DNA of 64,000 nucleotides from Halomarina halobia (GTDB lineage Archaea; Halobacteriota; Halobacteria; Halobacteriales; Haloarculaceae): assembly GCF_029338575.1 (NCBI RefSeq), contig NZ_CP119993.1:62001-126000 (forward strand), in the 5' to 3' direction. Below are positions 20,405-29,352 of this stretch, in pieces. The notes under the pieces are model-generated. The model was not told where the DNA came from and did no database searches. It was given only the letters and a program-made list of their open reading frames with translations. The translations under genes and the position numbers were made by a program. Numbering within the stretch: position 1 is the first letter of the stretch; each line of letters begins with the position of its first letter.

Positions 20405-22438
20405 ATGTCAGATCAGACGCACTCTAGCGACGAACCGGAAGCCGACCGCCGGACGTTCCTCCGCGCCGTCGGCGGCACAGCAGCGGCCACGGCCGGTCTC
20501 TCCGGGACCGCGAGCGCTACCGACCGACCCGGGGCAGGCCGGACCGACACGGTACCGATAACGCACGGCGTTGCGTCGGGTGACGTCACGGCACGGACGG
20601 CCGTCGTCTGGGCGCGAGCGGCCGACGAAGCGACGCTCCACGTCGAGTTCGGCCCCGACGAATCGTTCTCGACGTCTCGGCGGAAACGCACGACCGTCGA
20701 CTCGTCGACCGATTTCACCGGCCAGATTCGGCTGACGGGACTCCAGCCGGCGACGCGCTATCACTACCGCGTCTGGGCGACGTCCGCCGGCGGAAGCGAC
20801 GGCGCTAACGCCGCGTCCGCCCCGGAGTCGGCGGTCACGGGGACGTTCGTCACGGCACCGGCACGGAACGAGGCGGGTGGCGTCTCGTTCGCGTGGAGCG
20901 GGGACACGTGGGGCTACGGGGACGACCCCGTCGAACCGCCCTATCCGGGACTCCGGACGATCGCGGAGCGCCAGCCGGACTTCTTCCTCTATCTGGGGGA
21001 CACGATCTACGCGGACGCGAACACGCCGGCCGGGAAGATCACCGAGAACACGCCGATAGAGGACGCGCTCGACATCTACCGGGGGAAGTACAGGGAGATG
21101 CGCGATCCGCCGGCGGAGGTCGCCGAGCGGACGAACCTGCGGATGCTGCTCGAAGCCACGTCCGTCTACAGCGTCTGGGACGACCACGAGGTCATCAACA
21201 ACTTCGCCGGCCCGATCGAGCCGTTGATGCCGGAGGGTCGGCGGGCGTTCCTAGAGTACTGGCCGCTCGACCGGGCCGGAAGTGGGGGGTCCGGGGACCC
21301 GAACCGGCTCTACGGGTCGTTCCGCTGGGGCGAACACCTGGAGCTGTTCGTCATCGATACGCGTCAGTATCGCGATCCGAACGTCGAGCTGGACTCGAAG
21401 ACCCTGCTCGGTCGCGAGCAACTGGACTGGTTGAAAGACGCCCTCTCGCAGTCCGACGCGACGTGGAAGGTGCTCGCCTCGCCGGCGCCGCTGGGGTACC
21501 CCTCGGATTCGTGGGCGACTCCGGCTGACCGAACCGGGTACGAAGCGGAACTCCTCGAGGTCGTCAGGCACGTCCAGACCGAACCCGTTTCGAATTTCGT
21601 CGTCGTAGCCGGCGACGTTCACAAGTCGGTCGTGGGCGCGTTCGACCCGGACGACGACGGCGAATTCGAATTCTACGAGGCCATCGCCGGTCCGCTCGGC
21701 GCACCGGCCGGGAAACCCGACGACCTGTACCCGCCGCTCAATCCGACAGAGTTCTTCTCCAAGGGCGAGTACACTAACTTCGGGACCGTTACCGTCGACG
21801 AGTCGGGGGAGACGCTCACCCTCGGCATCTACGACGAGGAGGGGACGGAACAGTTCACGAAGACGATCGCGGCGACGGAGGCCGATGCCGCCACCTCGCC
21901 GCCGGATCGAGTCGAGAGCACGTTCGACGAGGACGCCGAGGGGTGGCTCGTCTCGAACAACGGCGGGAGTAACCTGCCGGAGTACTTCGAGAGCGGCGGC
22001 AATCCCGGCGGGCACATCGGCGATGCGGAGAACAAGGGGGGCGTCGCGTGGTACTACCAGGCACCGTTCAAATTCCTCGGCGATCGAGCGGCGTTCTACG
22101 GGGGGACGCTCTCGTTCGATCTCCGGCAGGAACAGACCGATCGGCAGTTCGACGCCGAGCCGACAGAGGGGGGAGATGTCCTGCTCGTGAGCGGGGAACG
22201 GAAGCTCGTCTACGAATTCCGCGGTCCCGACGCCACGCCGGGCACGGAGTGGACGTCGTTCGAGGTGCCGCTTACCGCGGACGCCCCGTGGATCGACCTC
22301 GCGAGCGAGGAACCGCTCGCGACCGAGGACACGCTCCGTGCCGTCCTCGAGGATCTAGAGGTCATCCGCATCCGCGGTGAATACCGGGGAGGGGACGACA
22401 GGAGTTACCTCGACAACGTCGTCCTCGAGCGAGGCTGA
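20405..22438 (+). CDS. Tat-exported PhoD-like alkaline phosphatase with C-terminal laminin-B-like domain
   Basis: 677 residues. A twin-arginine signal 'DRRTFLRAVGG' with a short Ala/Gly-rich h-region predicts folded export. A fibronectin-like N-domain ('THGVASGDVTARTAVVWARA') precedes the PhoD metallophosphatase core: 'SGDTWGYGDD', 'FLYLGDTIYAD', 'VWDDHEVINN', 'VVVAGDVHKS'. These supply the Fe/Ca ligands of PhoD. The last ~190 residues ('STFDEDAEGW...LVYEFRGP...YLDNVVLERG') resemble a laminin IV-A/B carbohydrate-type beta domain, an unusual addition. PhoD enzymes release phosphate from esters outside the cell. The tail may anchor the enzyme to a glycoprotein or polysaccharide. Confidence 0.88.
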   Translation: MSDQTHSSDEPEADRRTFLRAVGGTAAATAGLSGTASATDRPGAGRTDTVPITHGVASGDVTARTAVVWARAADEATLHVEFGPDESFSTSRRKRTTVDSSTDFTGQIRLTGLQPATRYHYRVWATSAGGSDGANAASAPESAVTGTFVTAPARNEAGGVSFAWSGDTWGYGDDPVEPPYPGLRTIAERQPDFFLYLGDTIYADANTPAGKITENTPIEDALDIYRGKYREMRDPPAEVAERTNLRMLLEATSVYSVWDDHEVINNFAGPIEPLMPEGRRAFLEYWPLDRAGSGGSGDPNRLYGSFRWGEHLELFVIDTRQYRDPNVELDSKTLLGREQLDWLKDALSQSDATWKVLASPAPLGYPSDSWATPADRTGYEAELLEVVRHVQTEPVSNFVVVAGDVHKSVVGAFDPDDDGEFEFYEAIAGPLGAPAGKPDDLYPPLNPTEFFSKGEYTNFGTVTVDESGETLTLGIYDEEGTEQFTKTIAATEADAATSPPDRVESTFDEDAEGWLVSNNGGSNLPEYFESGGNPGGHIGDAENKGGVAWYYQAPFKFLGDRAAFYGGTLSFDLRQEQTDRQFDAEPTEGGDVLLVSGERKLVYEFRGPDATPGTEWTSFEVPLTADAPWIDLASEEPLATEDTLRAVLEDLEVIRIRGEYRGGDDRSYLDNVVLERG

Positions 22439-22719
22439 AGCGCGCCGGTCCCTCCCTGGCCCCGGCCCGGAGCTCTCCGGGTCGTGAGGTGACCGATCGC
22501 TTCGACGAGAGAGCGTGCCGGCACCGGGTCGTCGGTTCACCGCCCCCTCGCCCGACCTGCGGTACTCGAGCATGGCGGCCCCGTTCGGGCCCCTTTCGGC
22601 TGCCGTGTCACCACGGTCTCGGAGGCGCCTCCGAGGAACGGTGTAGCGGCCTTCGTCGTCCGGTTCACGCTCGACCTGAAGGGCGGGGATCGCCGTGGTT
22701 CGGGTAGGGAACTCGTGAG

Positions 22720-24273
22720 TCAGCCGTCGCTCGTCACCGGTTGAGCGGCGGACGAGTCGTGGATGCGCATCCCCTTGATCAGCACCTCGCGATATTCGTT
22801 TTGATGGTCCTCGGGGACCGGCGTCGTCGCCTTCGATACGACGTAATAGACGAGCGTTGCGAACACGAGACCGTACACGGGCGGTCCGAAGTACGGGAAG
22901 ACGTCACCGAACGGGGTCCAGATGGAGAGTTGCATGAAGACGAGACCGAGCAATAGTGACCACTTCGCGCCCGCAGTCGACGCGTTCTCCCAGACCAGAA
23001 GCCCGACGACACAGGGGACGTAGAGCAGCGCGAGCGCCACCCCGTCAGTGGCGAGGGGGATGATCGCCTGTTCCGCTGCCGGGCTCAGCGCGAACGCCAG
23101 CACGACTGCGGAGAACACGACGGTGAAGTACCGCCCGATCTGCCCCTCCCGCGTCGATTCCATGTTCGGGCGGAACGGCCGTTTGACGATGTCCCGAACG
23201 AAGATCGAACTGGAGGTCAGGATCTGGCTGCTGATCGTCGACATCCCCGCAGCGAACGCAGCCACGACGATGAACAGCGCTCCCGCCGGGAAGATCTCCG
23301 TGTAGACGTACGCCATCAACCCGTCCGCCGGCACGCCGTCCGGGAGTTCGGGGATCATCCCCGAACTGATCCCGCCGATGATGACCGCGGAGAACGTGAT
23401 TATCCACAGAGCGGCGGTCCCCGAGAGGATGGACGTTTTCGCGATGACCTTCGGATTCTTCGCCATCAGCATCCGCTGCCACATGTGGGGGATGAATACC
23501 CAGGCGACCGTCCAGATGAGCGCTCCGGTGTACCACTCGCCCGGCGACTCCGACGCCGTAAAGACCCACAGCTCTTCGTTGTTCTTCAGAGCGAGCGAGA
23601 ACCCGGTTTCGATCCCCCCCGCCCAGAGCACGACCACGCCCGCGGTAATCACGAGCAGACTCATGAAGATCGCCCCCTGCAAGGTGTCGATCCAAGCCAC
23701 TGCTCGGAGCCCGCCGACGTAGAGATAGAACGTGACCATCACCATGAGCGCGACGACACCCCAGACGAAGTACTCGGAGGCCCCTGTTGCACCAACGAGC
23801 GCCTGCGCGGCCCCCGTGAGCTGAATCACTGCGTACGGGACGAGAGCGAGGATGGCGATCAGCGCGACGAGGATTCGGACGCCGTCGTCCTCCTCGTAGA
23901 AGCCAGCGACGAGGTCCGATGGCGTGATGTGGTCGAACCTCTGTCCGAGAAGCCAGAACCTGGTTCCGACGACCCAGATCAGCAAGGCGCCGGTGATGTT
24001 GAAGAAGGCGAAGTACAACCACGAGGTTCCGCTCGTGTAGTAGGTGCCCGGTCCACCGAGAAACGCGAACGTACTGTACCACGTCGCGAGCACGGTCCCC
24101 GTCAGAACCAGCGTCCCCAGCCCCCCGCCGAGGTAGTAGTCCTCCGGCTCGACGCTGAGGTGCCTGTTCGCGTAGTACGCGATAACGAGGACGACGGCCA
24201 TGTAGAGACCGAGGACCAGCAAGACGTTCTGAAGCGTGAGAATCCCTCCCTGTAGCACCAGTGGTTCAGTCAT
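22720..24273 (-). CDS. Sodium:solute symporter (SSS family)
   Basis: 517 residues with about 13 predicted membrane helices. SSS landmarks include 'DYYLGGGLGTLVLTGTVLA' near the N-terminus, 'ITPSDLVAGFYEEDDG', 'YVGGLRAVAWIDTLQG' (family signature) and 'AAFAAGMSTISSQILTSSS' (Na2-site helix). It imports a small organic solute with Na+. The solute is not visible. The upstream small membrane gene overlaps its start by 8 bases, a standard pair. It lies downstream of, and on the same strand as, the nitrile hydratase operon, 670 bases from its last gene. Confidence 0.9.
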   Translation of the reverse strand: MTEPLVLQGGILTLQNVLLVLGLYMAVVLVIAYYANRHLSVEPEDYYLGGGLGTLVLTGTVLATWYSTFAFLGGPGTYYTSGTSWLYFAFFNITGALLIWVVGTRFWLLGQRFDHITPSDLVAGFYEEDDGVRILVALIAILALVPYAVIQLTGAAQALVGATGASEYFVWGVVALMVMVTFYLYVGGLRAVAWIDTLQGAIFMSLLVITAGVVVLWAGGIETGFSLALKNNEELWVFTASESPGEWYTGALIWTVAWVFIPHMWQRMLMAKNPKVIAKTSILSGTAALWIITFSAVIIGGISSGMIPELPDGVPADGLMAYVYTEIFPAGALFIVVAAFAAGMSTISSQILTSSSIFVRDIVKRPFRPNMESTREGQIGRYFTVVFSAVVLAFALSPAAEQAIIPLATDGVALALLYVPCVVGLLVWENASTAGAKWSLLLGLVFMQLSIWTPFGDVFPYFGPPVYGLVFATLVYYVVSKATTPVPEDHQNEYREVLIKGMRIHDSSAAQPVTSDG

Positions 24274-24586
24274 CCGACACCGCCTCCGGTTCCTCTATGT
24301 CCGGGGTCGATCCCACTTCCGCGATTTCCAGCTCGCTGGCCGCGTCAGCCCACGGTTCGAACAGCAGGAAGTACGTCGCCACCAGTACGAGATAGATTAT
24401 TCCGTACCAGAAGTAGTGCCAGAACACGCTCTCCGGTAGCGGACCGAACAGCCGGGGTTCATTGAAGACGAGACCGAAGACCGACAGCCCGATAGCGACG
24501 AACGCTACTACGACGATCGTCAAGAGTACCCTCCCGGCCCTCGACCGCGGGATAATCGGAAAGGCGCGCAGTTCCAAACTAGACAT
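24266..24586 (-). CDS. Small two-helix membrane partner of the SSS symporter
   Basis: 106 residues from ATG 24586. Two hydrophobic helices, 'VLLTIVVVAFVAIGLSVFGL' and 'FWYGIIYLVLVATYFLLFEP', joined by a short loop, and an acidic cytoplasmic tail. Small proteins of this kind (DUF3311/YhdT-like) are regularly encoded just before SSS symporters and probably are accessory subunits. The last 8 bases overlap the symporter start, implying coupled translation. Confidence 0.75.
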   Translation of the reverse strand: MSSLELRAFPIIPRSRAGRVLLTIVVVAFVAIGLSVFGLVFNEPRLFGPLPESVFWHYFWYGIIYLVLVATYFLLFEPWADAASELEIAEVGSTPDIEEPEAVSDD

Positions 24587-24945
24587 ACGTACCACCGATA
24601 GCGTAATTCAGTCGATACGGGTAGTGCTTGGGTATGGCAGGCATACATCTATCCGTGTAACCACTTCAAATAAAGGTACCGCTCAAGCGTATCGAACAGC
24701 GGCGCGCCTTTCGACAGAGGGTGACGTCCGACGGATCTTGGCGCCTCCCTGCTCGTGGGGACAACTTCTCACGCGCGATTACTGGACGATGAGGCCGGCG
24801 ACGGTACGGGGAACTCCACCGGTATCGAGCCCGAGCGATACGACCGTGCGCGGTAGGAGACGTCCGGAGTATCTCGTCGACTCGAGGCGACCTCGTCGTA
24901 CCTGGCGAGGAGTTGCTTCCCGCTCGATCGACTAATCCCGATGGT
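24587..24945. other. Intergenic region between symporter pair and amidohydrolase-like gene
   Basis: About 360 bases without a gene-like frame. On the - strand AT-rich 'TTTATTTGAAGTGG' and 'ATAGATGTATG' around 24640-24675 may be the symporter promoter, so the transporter pair may be transcribed apart from the nitrile hydratase operon. Confidence 0.45.
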
Positions 24946-25800
24946 CTAGAGTCCAAGCAAGTCCGCCGGCCGATCGCGGATGAGTCGCTGGACCGTCGTC
25001 TCGGACAGGCCGGCATCGACGACGCTCCGAGCGAACGCGGCCAGACCGTCGACGGGCGGGTTGCCCACCTGTCCGTAGTCGGTGGCGAGCAGACAGTGCT
25101 CGGGCCCGATTCGGGCGACGGCCGCTGCAACGCGTTCCGCCGAGTGTTCAGCCGTGCTGTCGACCGCGTACGCGCAGTACTCCAGCATCGCCCCCCTGTC
25201 CGCCAGCGACTCTTGCGTCGCTATGGACAGATCCGTGATCCGGAAGAAGGGGTGATTGACGAGCACGTCGGCGCCTCTGTCGGCGCAGGCGGACACCACT
25301 GTCTCGATCTCGTCGGCGGTGACGTGTCCGGTCCCGAGGACTGCGTCGTGCTCAGCGACGAGGTCGATGACGGCACGGGTCTCGTCCAGCAGCGATCCGT
25401 CTCTCGCGACCGACAGTTCCTCGTCGGGTCCGGGGAGTCGCTGGCCGACGAACGAGTCCGCGCCGGCCCGTCGCTCCTGTCGGGCGTGGTTCGCACTCCA
25501 TGCGGTCGGGAGCCAGACGATCCGCCCCCCTTGCTCTAGGGCGATTCGTACCGCCTCAGGGTTGACGCCACCGGTCCCGGCGTTCAGCGCGACGCCGCCG
25601 TAGAGGATCTCCTCGCCGAGAGCGCGGTTCACCTGGTCGACTCGCCCGACGGTCGGAAGGACGTGGCTCTTCACGACGAGGCCACGCATACCAGCGTTCC
25701 GCGCCTCGCGGGCGATGTCGAGGTCGTACGCGTATCGCTCGATGAGGTCCGGGGCCGAGTGAACGTGGAGGTCGACCGCACCCTCCAGCGAAACACTCAC
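24946..25800 (-). CDS. Amidohydrolase-like protein (DUF6282-type)
   Basis: 284 residues from GTG 25800, whose GTGA overlaps the stop of the preceding gene. The start 'EGAVDLHVHSAPDLIERY' has the HxH metal motif of the amidohydrolase/PHP superfamily. Later motifs are 'GLVVKSHVLPTVGRV' (Lys and His), 'DAVLGTGHVTADE' (His), 'ADVLVNHPFF' (His) and 'HCLLATDYGQVG' (Asp). This suggests a metal-dependent TIM-barrel hydrolase. As the last gene of the nitrile hydratase operon it is a candidate for hydrolysing the amide product, taking the place of a missing amidase. That role is inferred. Confidence 0.7.
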   Translation of the reverse strand: MSVSLEGAVDLHVHSAPDLIERYAYDLDIAREARNAGMRGLVVKSHVLPTVGRVDQVNRALGEEILYGGVALNAGTGGVNPEAVRIALEQGGRIVWLPTAWSANHARQERRAGADSFVGQRLPGPDEELSVARDGSLLDETRAVIDLVAEHDAVLGTGHVTADEIETVVSACADRGADVLVNHPFFRITDLSIATQESLADRGAMLEYCAYAVDSTAEHSAERVAAAVARIGPEHCLLATDYGQVGNPPVDGLAAFARSVVDAGLSETTVQRLIRDRPADLLGL

Positions 25801-26300
25801 CGATCGCCCCCACCGTGTGCGTGGTCGCGATCGTGGCCGTCGGCGTGCGGCCGGTCGTGCGGATGGGCGTGGTCGTGGCCGTGGTCGCCCTCGACGAACT
25901 CGGACGCGTCGCGGTCGCCGTCGGCGAACGCTCGCACCCGCTGCCGGACCTCGTCGGGGGCGACCAACCCCGCTTCGAGCAGGACCCGCTCTAGCGCCCG
26001 AAGCCACTGTTCGTAGTACGTCGACTCGGAGTACGCGCGCTCCGTATCGGACGTTACGGCGCTAGAGGCGTCCCCAGCGTCCGTTTCCGACTGGACCTCC
26101 TCGACGAGTTTCCGCTGGAAGTCCTTCCACGAATAGACGTCCGCATCGTAGGAGGAGAGCGCGACGGCGAGCGCGAACGCTCTGGCCTGCCACGGCGCCT
26201 CGAACGTCGGTTCGGGGGTGTCAGTCGGAGGAGGAGGGAGCACCCCCTCCGGTGCCGACGCTGCACCCTCGCGGTCGGACCGACGAGTATCGTCGGTCAT
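25797..26300 (-). CDS. Nitrile hydratase accessory/activator protein with His-rich tail
   Basis: 167 residues. Residues 25-115 ('[17 protein letters not shown]', '[14 protein letters not shown]', '[18 protein letters not shown]') match the N-terminal helical part of nitrile hydratase beta subunits, as do the known cobalt/iron activators (NhlE/P14K type). The C-terminus is strikingly His/Asp-rich ('[20 protein letters not shown]', last ~35 residues), fitting a metal-delivery role. ATGA overlaps with the genes on both sides point to tight co-expression with the alpha subunit. Confidence 0.85.
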   Translation of the reverse strand: MTDDTRRSDREGAASAPEGVLPPPPTDTPEPTFEAPWQARAFALAVALSSYDADVYSWKDFQRKLVEEVQSETDAGDASSAVTSDTERAYSESTYYEQWLRALERVLLEAGLVAPDEVRQRVRAFADGDRDASEFVEGDHGHDHAHPHDRPHADGHDRDHAHGGGDR

Positions 26301-26947
26301 GCTAACCGATCGACACCGATCATCGAGTCGCGCGTCACGCGTTCGACGAGTTCCGACTCGTCCAGGTGCTCCGTCTCCGGCGGTCGCTGGGGGAGGACCA
26401 TGTACCGGAGCTCGGAGGTGCTGTCCCAGACGTTGATCTCCACGTCCTCGTCGAGGTCGACCCCGAACTCCTCGCGCAGCAGCGCGCGGGGTTCTCTGAC
26501 GACGCGCGAGCGGTACGACGGCGACTTGTACCACGTCGGTGGGAGGCCGAGGACCGCCCACGGGTAACACGAGCACAGCGTGCAGACGACGACGTTGTGG
26601 GTGTCCGGCGTGTTCTCCAGGACTTCGATCTCCATGACGTCGCCGTTGACTTCGACGTCGAGTCGCTCGATCGCCGCCATACCGTCCTCGAGCAGCTGTC
26701 GTCGGTACTCCTCGTCGGACCAGGCGCGGGCGACGACCTTCGCCCCGTTCAGCGGGCCGATTTCTCGCTCATACGTGGAGACGACGGCGTCGACGGCGTC
26801 GGTCGACAGCAGCTCCTTCTCGATCAACAGCGACTGGAGGGCCCGCGCTCGCGGCTCGGGGTCGTACTCCTTCGCCAGTGCTTCGACCGTTTCGTCGATC
26901 GACGCCCGAGTCGATTCGTCGTAGGGGGGGTGGTCTCGATCGCTCAT
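26297..26947 (-). CDS. nthA: Cobalt-type nitrile hydratase alpha subunit
   Basis: 216 residues, the family's usual length. The metal-claw motif V121-C-T-L-C-S-C127 ('[12 protein letters not shown]') holds the three cysteines, two of which become oxidised. Thr in the second place marks the cobalt (non-corrin) type, where Fe enzymes have Ser. With the beta subunit it hydrates nitriles to amides in the cytoplasm. Gene order is beta-alpha-activator, typical of Co-type operons, with ATGA overlaps throughout. Confidence 0.95.
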   Translation of the reverse strand: MSDRDHPPYDESTRASIDETVEALAKEYDPEPRARALQSLLIEKELLSTDAVDAVVSTYEREIGPLNGAKVVARAWSDEEYRRQLLEDGMAAIERLDVEVNGDVMEIEVLENTPDTHNVVVCTLCSCYPWAVLGLPPTWYKSPSYRSRVVREPRALLREEFGVDLDEDVEINVWDSTSELRYMVLPQRPPETEHLDESELVERVTRDSMIGVDRLA

Positions 26948-27645
26948 CCGTCTACGTCCTCCAGATAGCTCTCCCAGAGTTCGACGCGGATCGTGTCGCC
27001 CGCGCCGTCCGACTGCGAGTCACCGTCGCTCTCGCCGTCGGCGTCCCAGAGCGCGCTCAGGTCGAAGGCGACGTTGTACACCGGCTCCGCCTCGTCGCCG
27101 CCGTGTGCGTGGGCGTCCGGAAGGGTGTGCGTTCCGCGGTATTCGACGATCGTCCCGCGCGCGTTGCGCACGTAGCCCGGACAGCGGGTGTGCCCGTCCG
27201 GATGCATGTGCCGTACGCGCACTTTGTCCCCCGGCTCGAAGGCGGGCTCCCGGTCGTCCTCCCACGCTGCGTACGCGTCGACGACGCCGTCGATCAGGTC
27301 GTCGACGAGCGTCGGATCGCGACGTTCGGTGACCGTCGCCTCGCCGTCGGCCATCGCGGCCGTCCGCTCGCGCAGTTCCGCCGGCGAGATAACCCCCTTC
27401 TCGACCGCCAGCGTCGAGACGCCGACGAGCCACCGGTCGTAGTAGGCGGCCGTGAGGTAGTGCTCGGGGTCCATCCGCTCGATGGCGTGTCTGAACTCGT
27501 CCAAGTTGTGGACGCCGGAGCCGAGCGTCCCGGTGAAGGCGCCGTGGACGAGCCCTTCCCAGTCGTCGTGATATCCGACGACGTCGTCGTGCGGGTCCAC
27601 CGGGGGGAATCCCTGCATCCCCCCGAGGTCGTGGATACCGTCCAT
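26944..27645 (-). CDS. nthB: Nitrile hydratase beta subunit
   Basis: 233 residues from ATG 27645. The N-terminal '[13 protein letters not shown]' is the classic beta start. It continues with '[20 protein letters not shown]', '[11 protein letters not shown]' and the C-terminal SH3-like barrel ('[20 protein letters not shown]', '[17 protein letters not shown]', '[11 protein letters not shown]'). It packs against the alpha subunit and completes the active site. It is the first gene of the operon, and a TATA box lies 26-35 bases upstream. Stop and alpha start overlap as ATGA. Confidence 0.95.
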   Translation of the reverse strand: MDGIHDLGGMQGFPPVDPHDDVVGYHDDWEGLVHGAFTGTLGSGVHNLDEFRHAIERMDPEHYLTAAYYDRWLVGVSTLAVEKGVISPAELRERTAAMADGEATVTERRDPTLVDDLIDGVVDAYAAWEDDREPAFEPGDKVRVRHMHPDGHTRCPGYVRNARGTIVEYRGTHTLPDAHAHGGDEAEPVYNVAFDLSALWDADGESDGDSQSDGAGDTIRVELWESYLEDVDG

Positions 27646-27670
27646 AGTGACGTCATAGCATACCGCGTTG

Positions 27671-27680
27671 TTAATACTTA
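27671..27680 (-). promoter_or_regulatory. TATA box of the nitrile hydratase operon
   Basis: On the - strand TAAGTATTAA is centred about 30 bases before ATG 27645, giving a nearly leaderless transcript. Confidence 0.6.
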
Positions 27681-27798
27681 CCGGCACTCCCTCCGGTGGC
27701 ACGCACCGCGCCTCGAGCCGCGAGTCGAATCACGTCCTCCCCTACGGCAGGTATCCACCGACGGTAGGTACTTATTCCGAGGCGCTGATGCGTGTCGC

Positions 27799-28683
27799 AT
27801 GACGTCCCTCGGGTTTGTCGGACTCGGACGGATGGGCGGACGGATGGCGGCGCACCTCGCTCGGGACGGCAACGACGTCGTCGTCTTCGACCGCAGACGG
27901 GACGCGATCGACGCCGTCGAGTCCGCGGGCGCGAGCGGGGCTGCGTCGACCGCGGACGTCGGAGCCGAAGCGGACGTGGTCTTCCTCTCCCTGCCGGACC
28001 CCGACGCGGTGAACGCGGTCGTGTCGGAACTGGAACCGACGCTCGATCCGGGCGCTGCGATCGTCGACACCACGACGTCGACGCCCGAGGTGACGCGGTC
28101 GATCGCCGATCGACTCGCCGACGACGGCGTGACCGTTCTCGGCGCCCCCGTCAGCGGCGGTGCCTCGGGCGCCGAGAACGGAACCCTCACCGTGATGGTC
28201 GGCGGGGACCGGGCGACGCTCGAGGCCTGCCGCGAGTACTTCGCCGCGTTCGCGACGAACGTCGTTCACGTCGGGGACGACCCCGGCCACGGCCACGCGG
28301 TGAAGCTACTCAACAACTACCTGTCGAACACGGCGATGGTCGCGACCTCCGAGGCGATCGTCCTCGGACGACAGGTCGGCCTCGACGTCGAAACGATGTG
28401 CGAGATCTTCAACGTCAGCACCGGCCGCAACTCCGCCACCGAGGACAAGTTTCCCGACCACATCTCGGCCGGTCGTGACGTCGGGTTCGCCCTCGAGTTG
28501 ATGGAGAAAGACCTCCGGCTCCTGCTCCAGTTCGCCGAGGACAACCGCGTCCCGCTGCTGCTCGGGAGCGTCGTCCGCAGTCAGGTGGGGTGTGCGCGAA
28601 CGCGATTCGGCGACGACGGTGACATGACCGACGTCTACGACTACCTCCGCGAGACGATGACGGCCGACGAGTGCGGGGACTGA
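27799..28683 (+). CDS. NAD(P)-dependent beta-hydroxyacid dehydrogenase (3-hydroxyisobutyrate dehydrogenase family)
   Basis: 294 residues. The Rossmann loop is 'GFVGLGRMGGRMAAHL', the substrate motif 'DAPVSGG' appears as 'LGAPVSGGASGAENGTL', and the catalytic Lys lies in 'GHGHAVKLLNNYLSNT' (G-x3-K-x2-N-N). The family oxidises 3-hydroxyisobutyrate, tartronate semialdehyde and similar beta-hydroxyacids. The exact substrate is open. TATA-like 'ACTTATTCC' is about 29 bases upstream. The gene is divergent from the nitrile hydratase operon and its stop directly abuts the stop of the convergent gene. Confidence 0.9.
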   Translation: MTSLGFVGLGRMGGRMAAHLARDGNDVVVFDRRRDAIDAVESAGASGAASTADVGAEADVVFLSLPDPDAVNAVVSELEPTLDPGAAIVDTTTSTPEVTRSIADRLADDGVTVLGAPVSGGASGAENGTLTVMVGGDRATLEACREYFAAFATNVVHVGDDPGHGHAVKLLNNYLSNTAMVATSEAIVLGRQVGLDVETMCEIFNVSTGRNSATEDKFPDHISAGRDVGFALELMEKDLRLLLQFAEDNRVPLLLGSVVRSQVGCARTRFGDDGDMTDVYDYLRETMTADECGD

Positions 28684-29256
28684 CTACTCGGGGTCCCACC
28701 CGACGAACTCGTCGCCCGCTTCGATCTCGACGCCGAGCGCGTCGATGACCTGACCGAGTGCGGCGTAGCCGGCGGCAGTCGACGCAGTCCCGGCGACGGT
28801 CGCCTCGTCGAAGTGGGCGAGGAGGGCGTCGTGGAGCGCGTCGGTAACGCGGCCGCGGGTGACGGCGCGCGTGTACGCGACGAGCGTCCGCTCTTCGTCG
28901 GAAAACGGGCGTCGGTCGTCGCGGGCGATGGCGGAGATCTCCTCGGTCGTGAGACCGGCGTCGGTGCCGATGTTCACGTGCTGCTGCCACTCGTACTCCG
29001 AGCCGATCTCGGAGGCGGCGGTCAGGATGACGATCTCGCGCTGGCGATCGGTGAGCCCGGAGTGAGTCCACAGCGCACCGAGGAACGCACGGAGGCCGCT
29101 CAGCACCTCCTGATTGTTACCGATGGCGCTGTACACGTTCACGGTCTTGCCCGGCTGGAGCGACGAGACGATGAGGTCCTCGTACTCCGGGTCGAGGTCG
29201 TCCGGTGTCACGTACGGAAGCCGTTCCATGTCGGAGAGGGACGCACGCGCTCGCAT
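28684..29256 (-). CDS. Carboxymuconolactone decarboxylase / AhpD-like protein
   Basis: 190 residues (ATG 29256; ATG 29229 is an alternative start). The CMD fold is seen as 'WTHSGLTDRQREIVILTAAS' and 'EYEWQQHVNIGTDAGLTTEE'. The Glu and His near the active site are kept, while the redox CxxC of AhpD is absent, so it is closer to the CMD branch than to peroxidase partners. The substrate is unknown. Stop-to-stop contact with the hydroxyacid dehydrogenase leaves no room for a terminator between them. Confidence 0.8.
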   Translation of the reverse strand: MRARASLSDMERLPYVTPDDLDPEYEDLIVSSLQPGKTVNVYSAIGNNQEVLSGLRAFLGALWTHSGLTDRQREIVILTAASEIGSEYEWQQHVNIGTDAGLTTEEISAIARDDRRPFSDEERTLVAYTRAVTRGRVTDALHDALLAHFDEATVAGTASTAAGYAALGQVIDALGVEIEAGDEFVGWDPE

Positions 29257-29352
29257 AGTCCTTGCTATCGCAGCACTACTCCCACGTCACGGCACTACCA
29301 TCGGTCGGATCGGAAGCAGTCTTTTTCGCGTTCTGGCACGACAACTAGTGAC

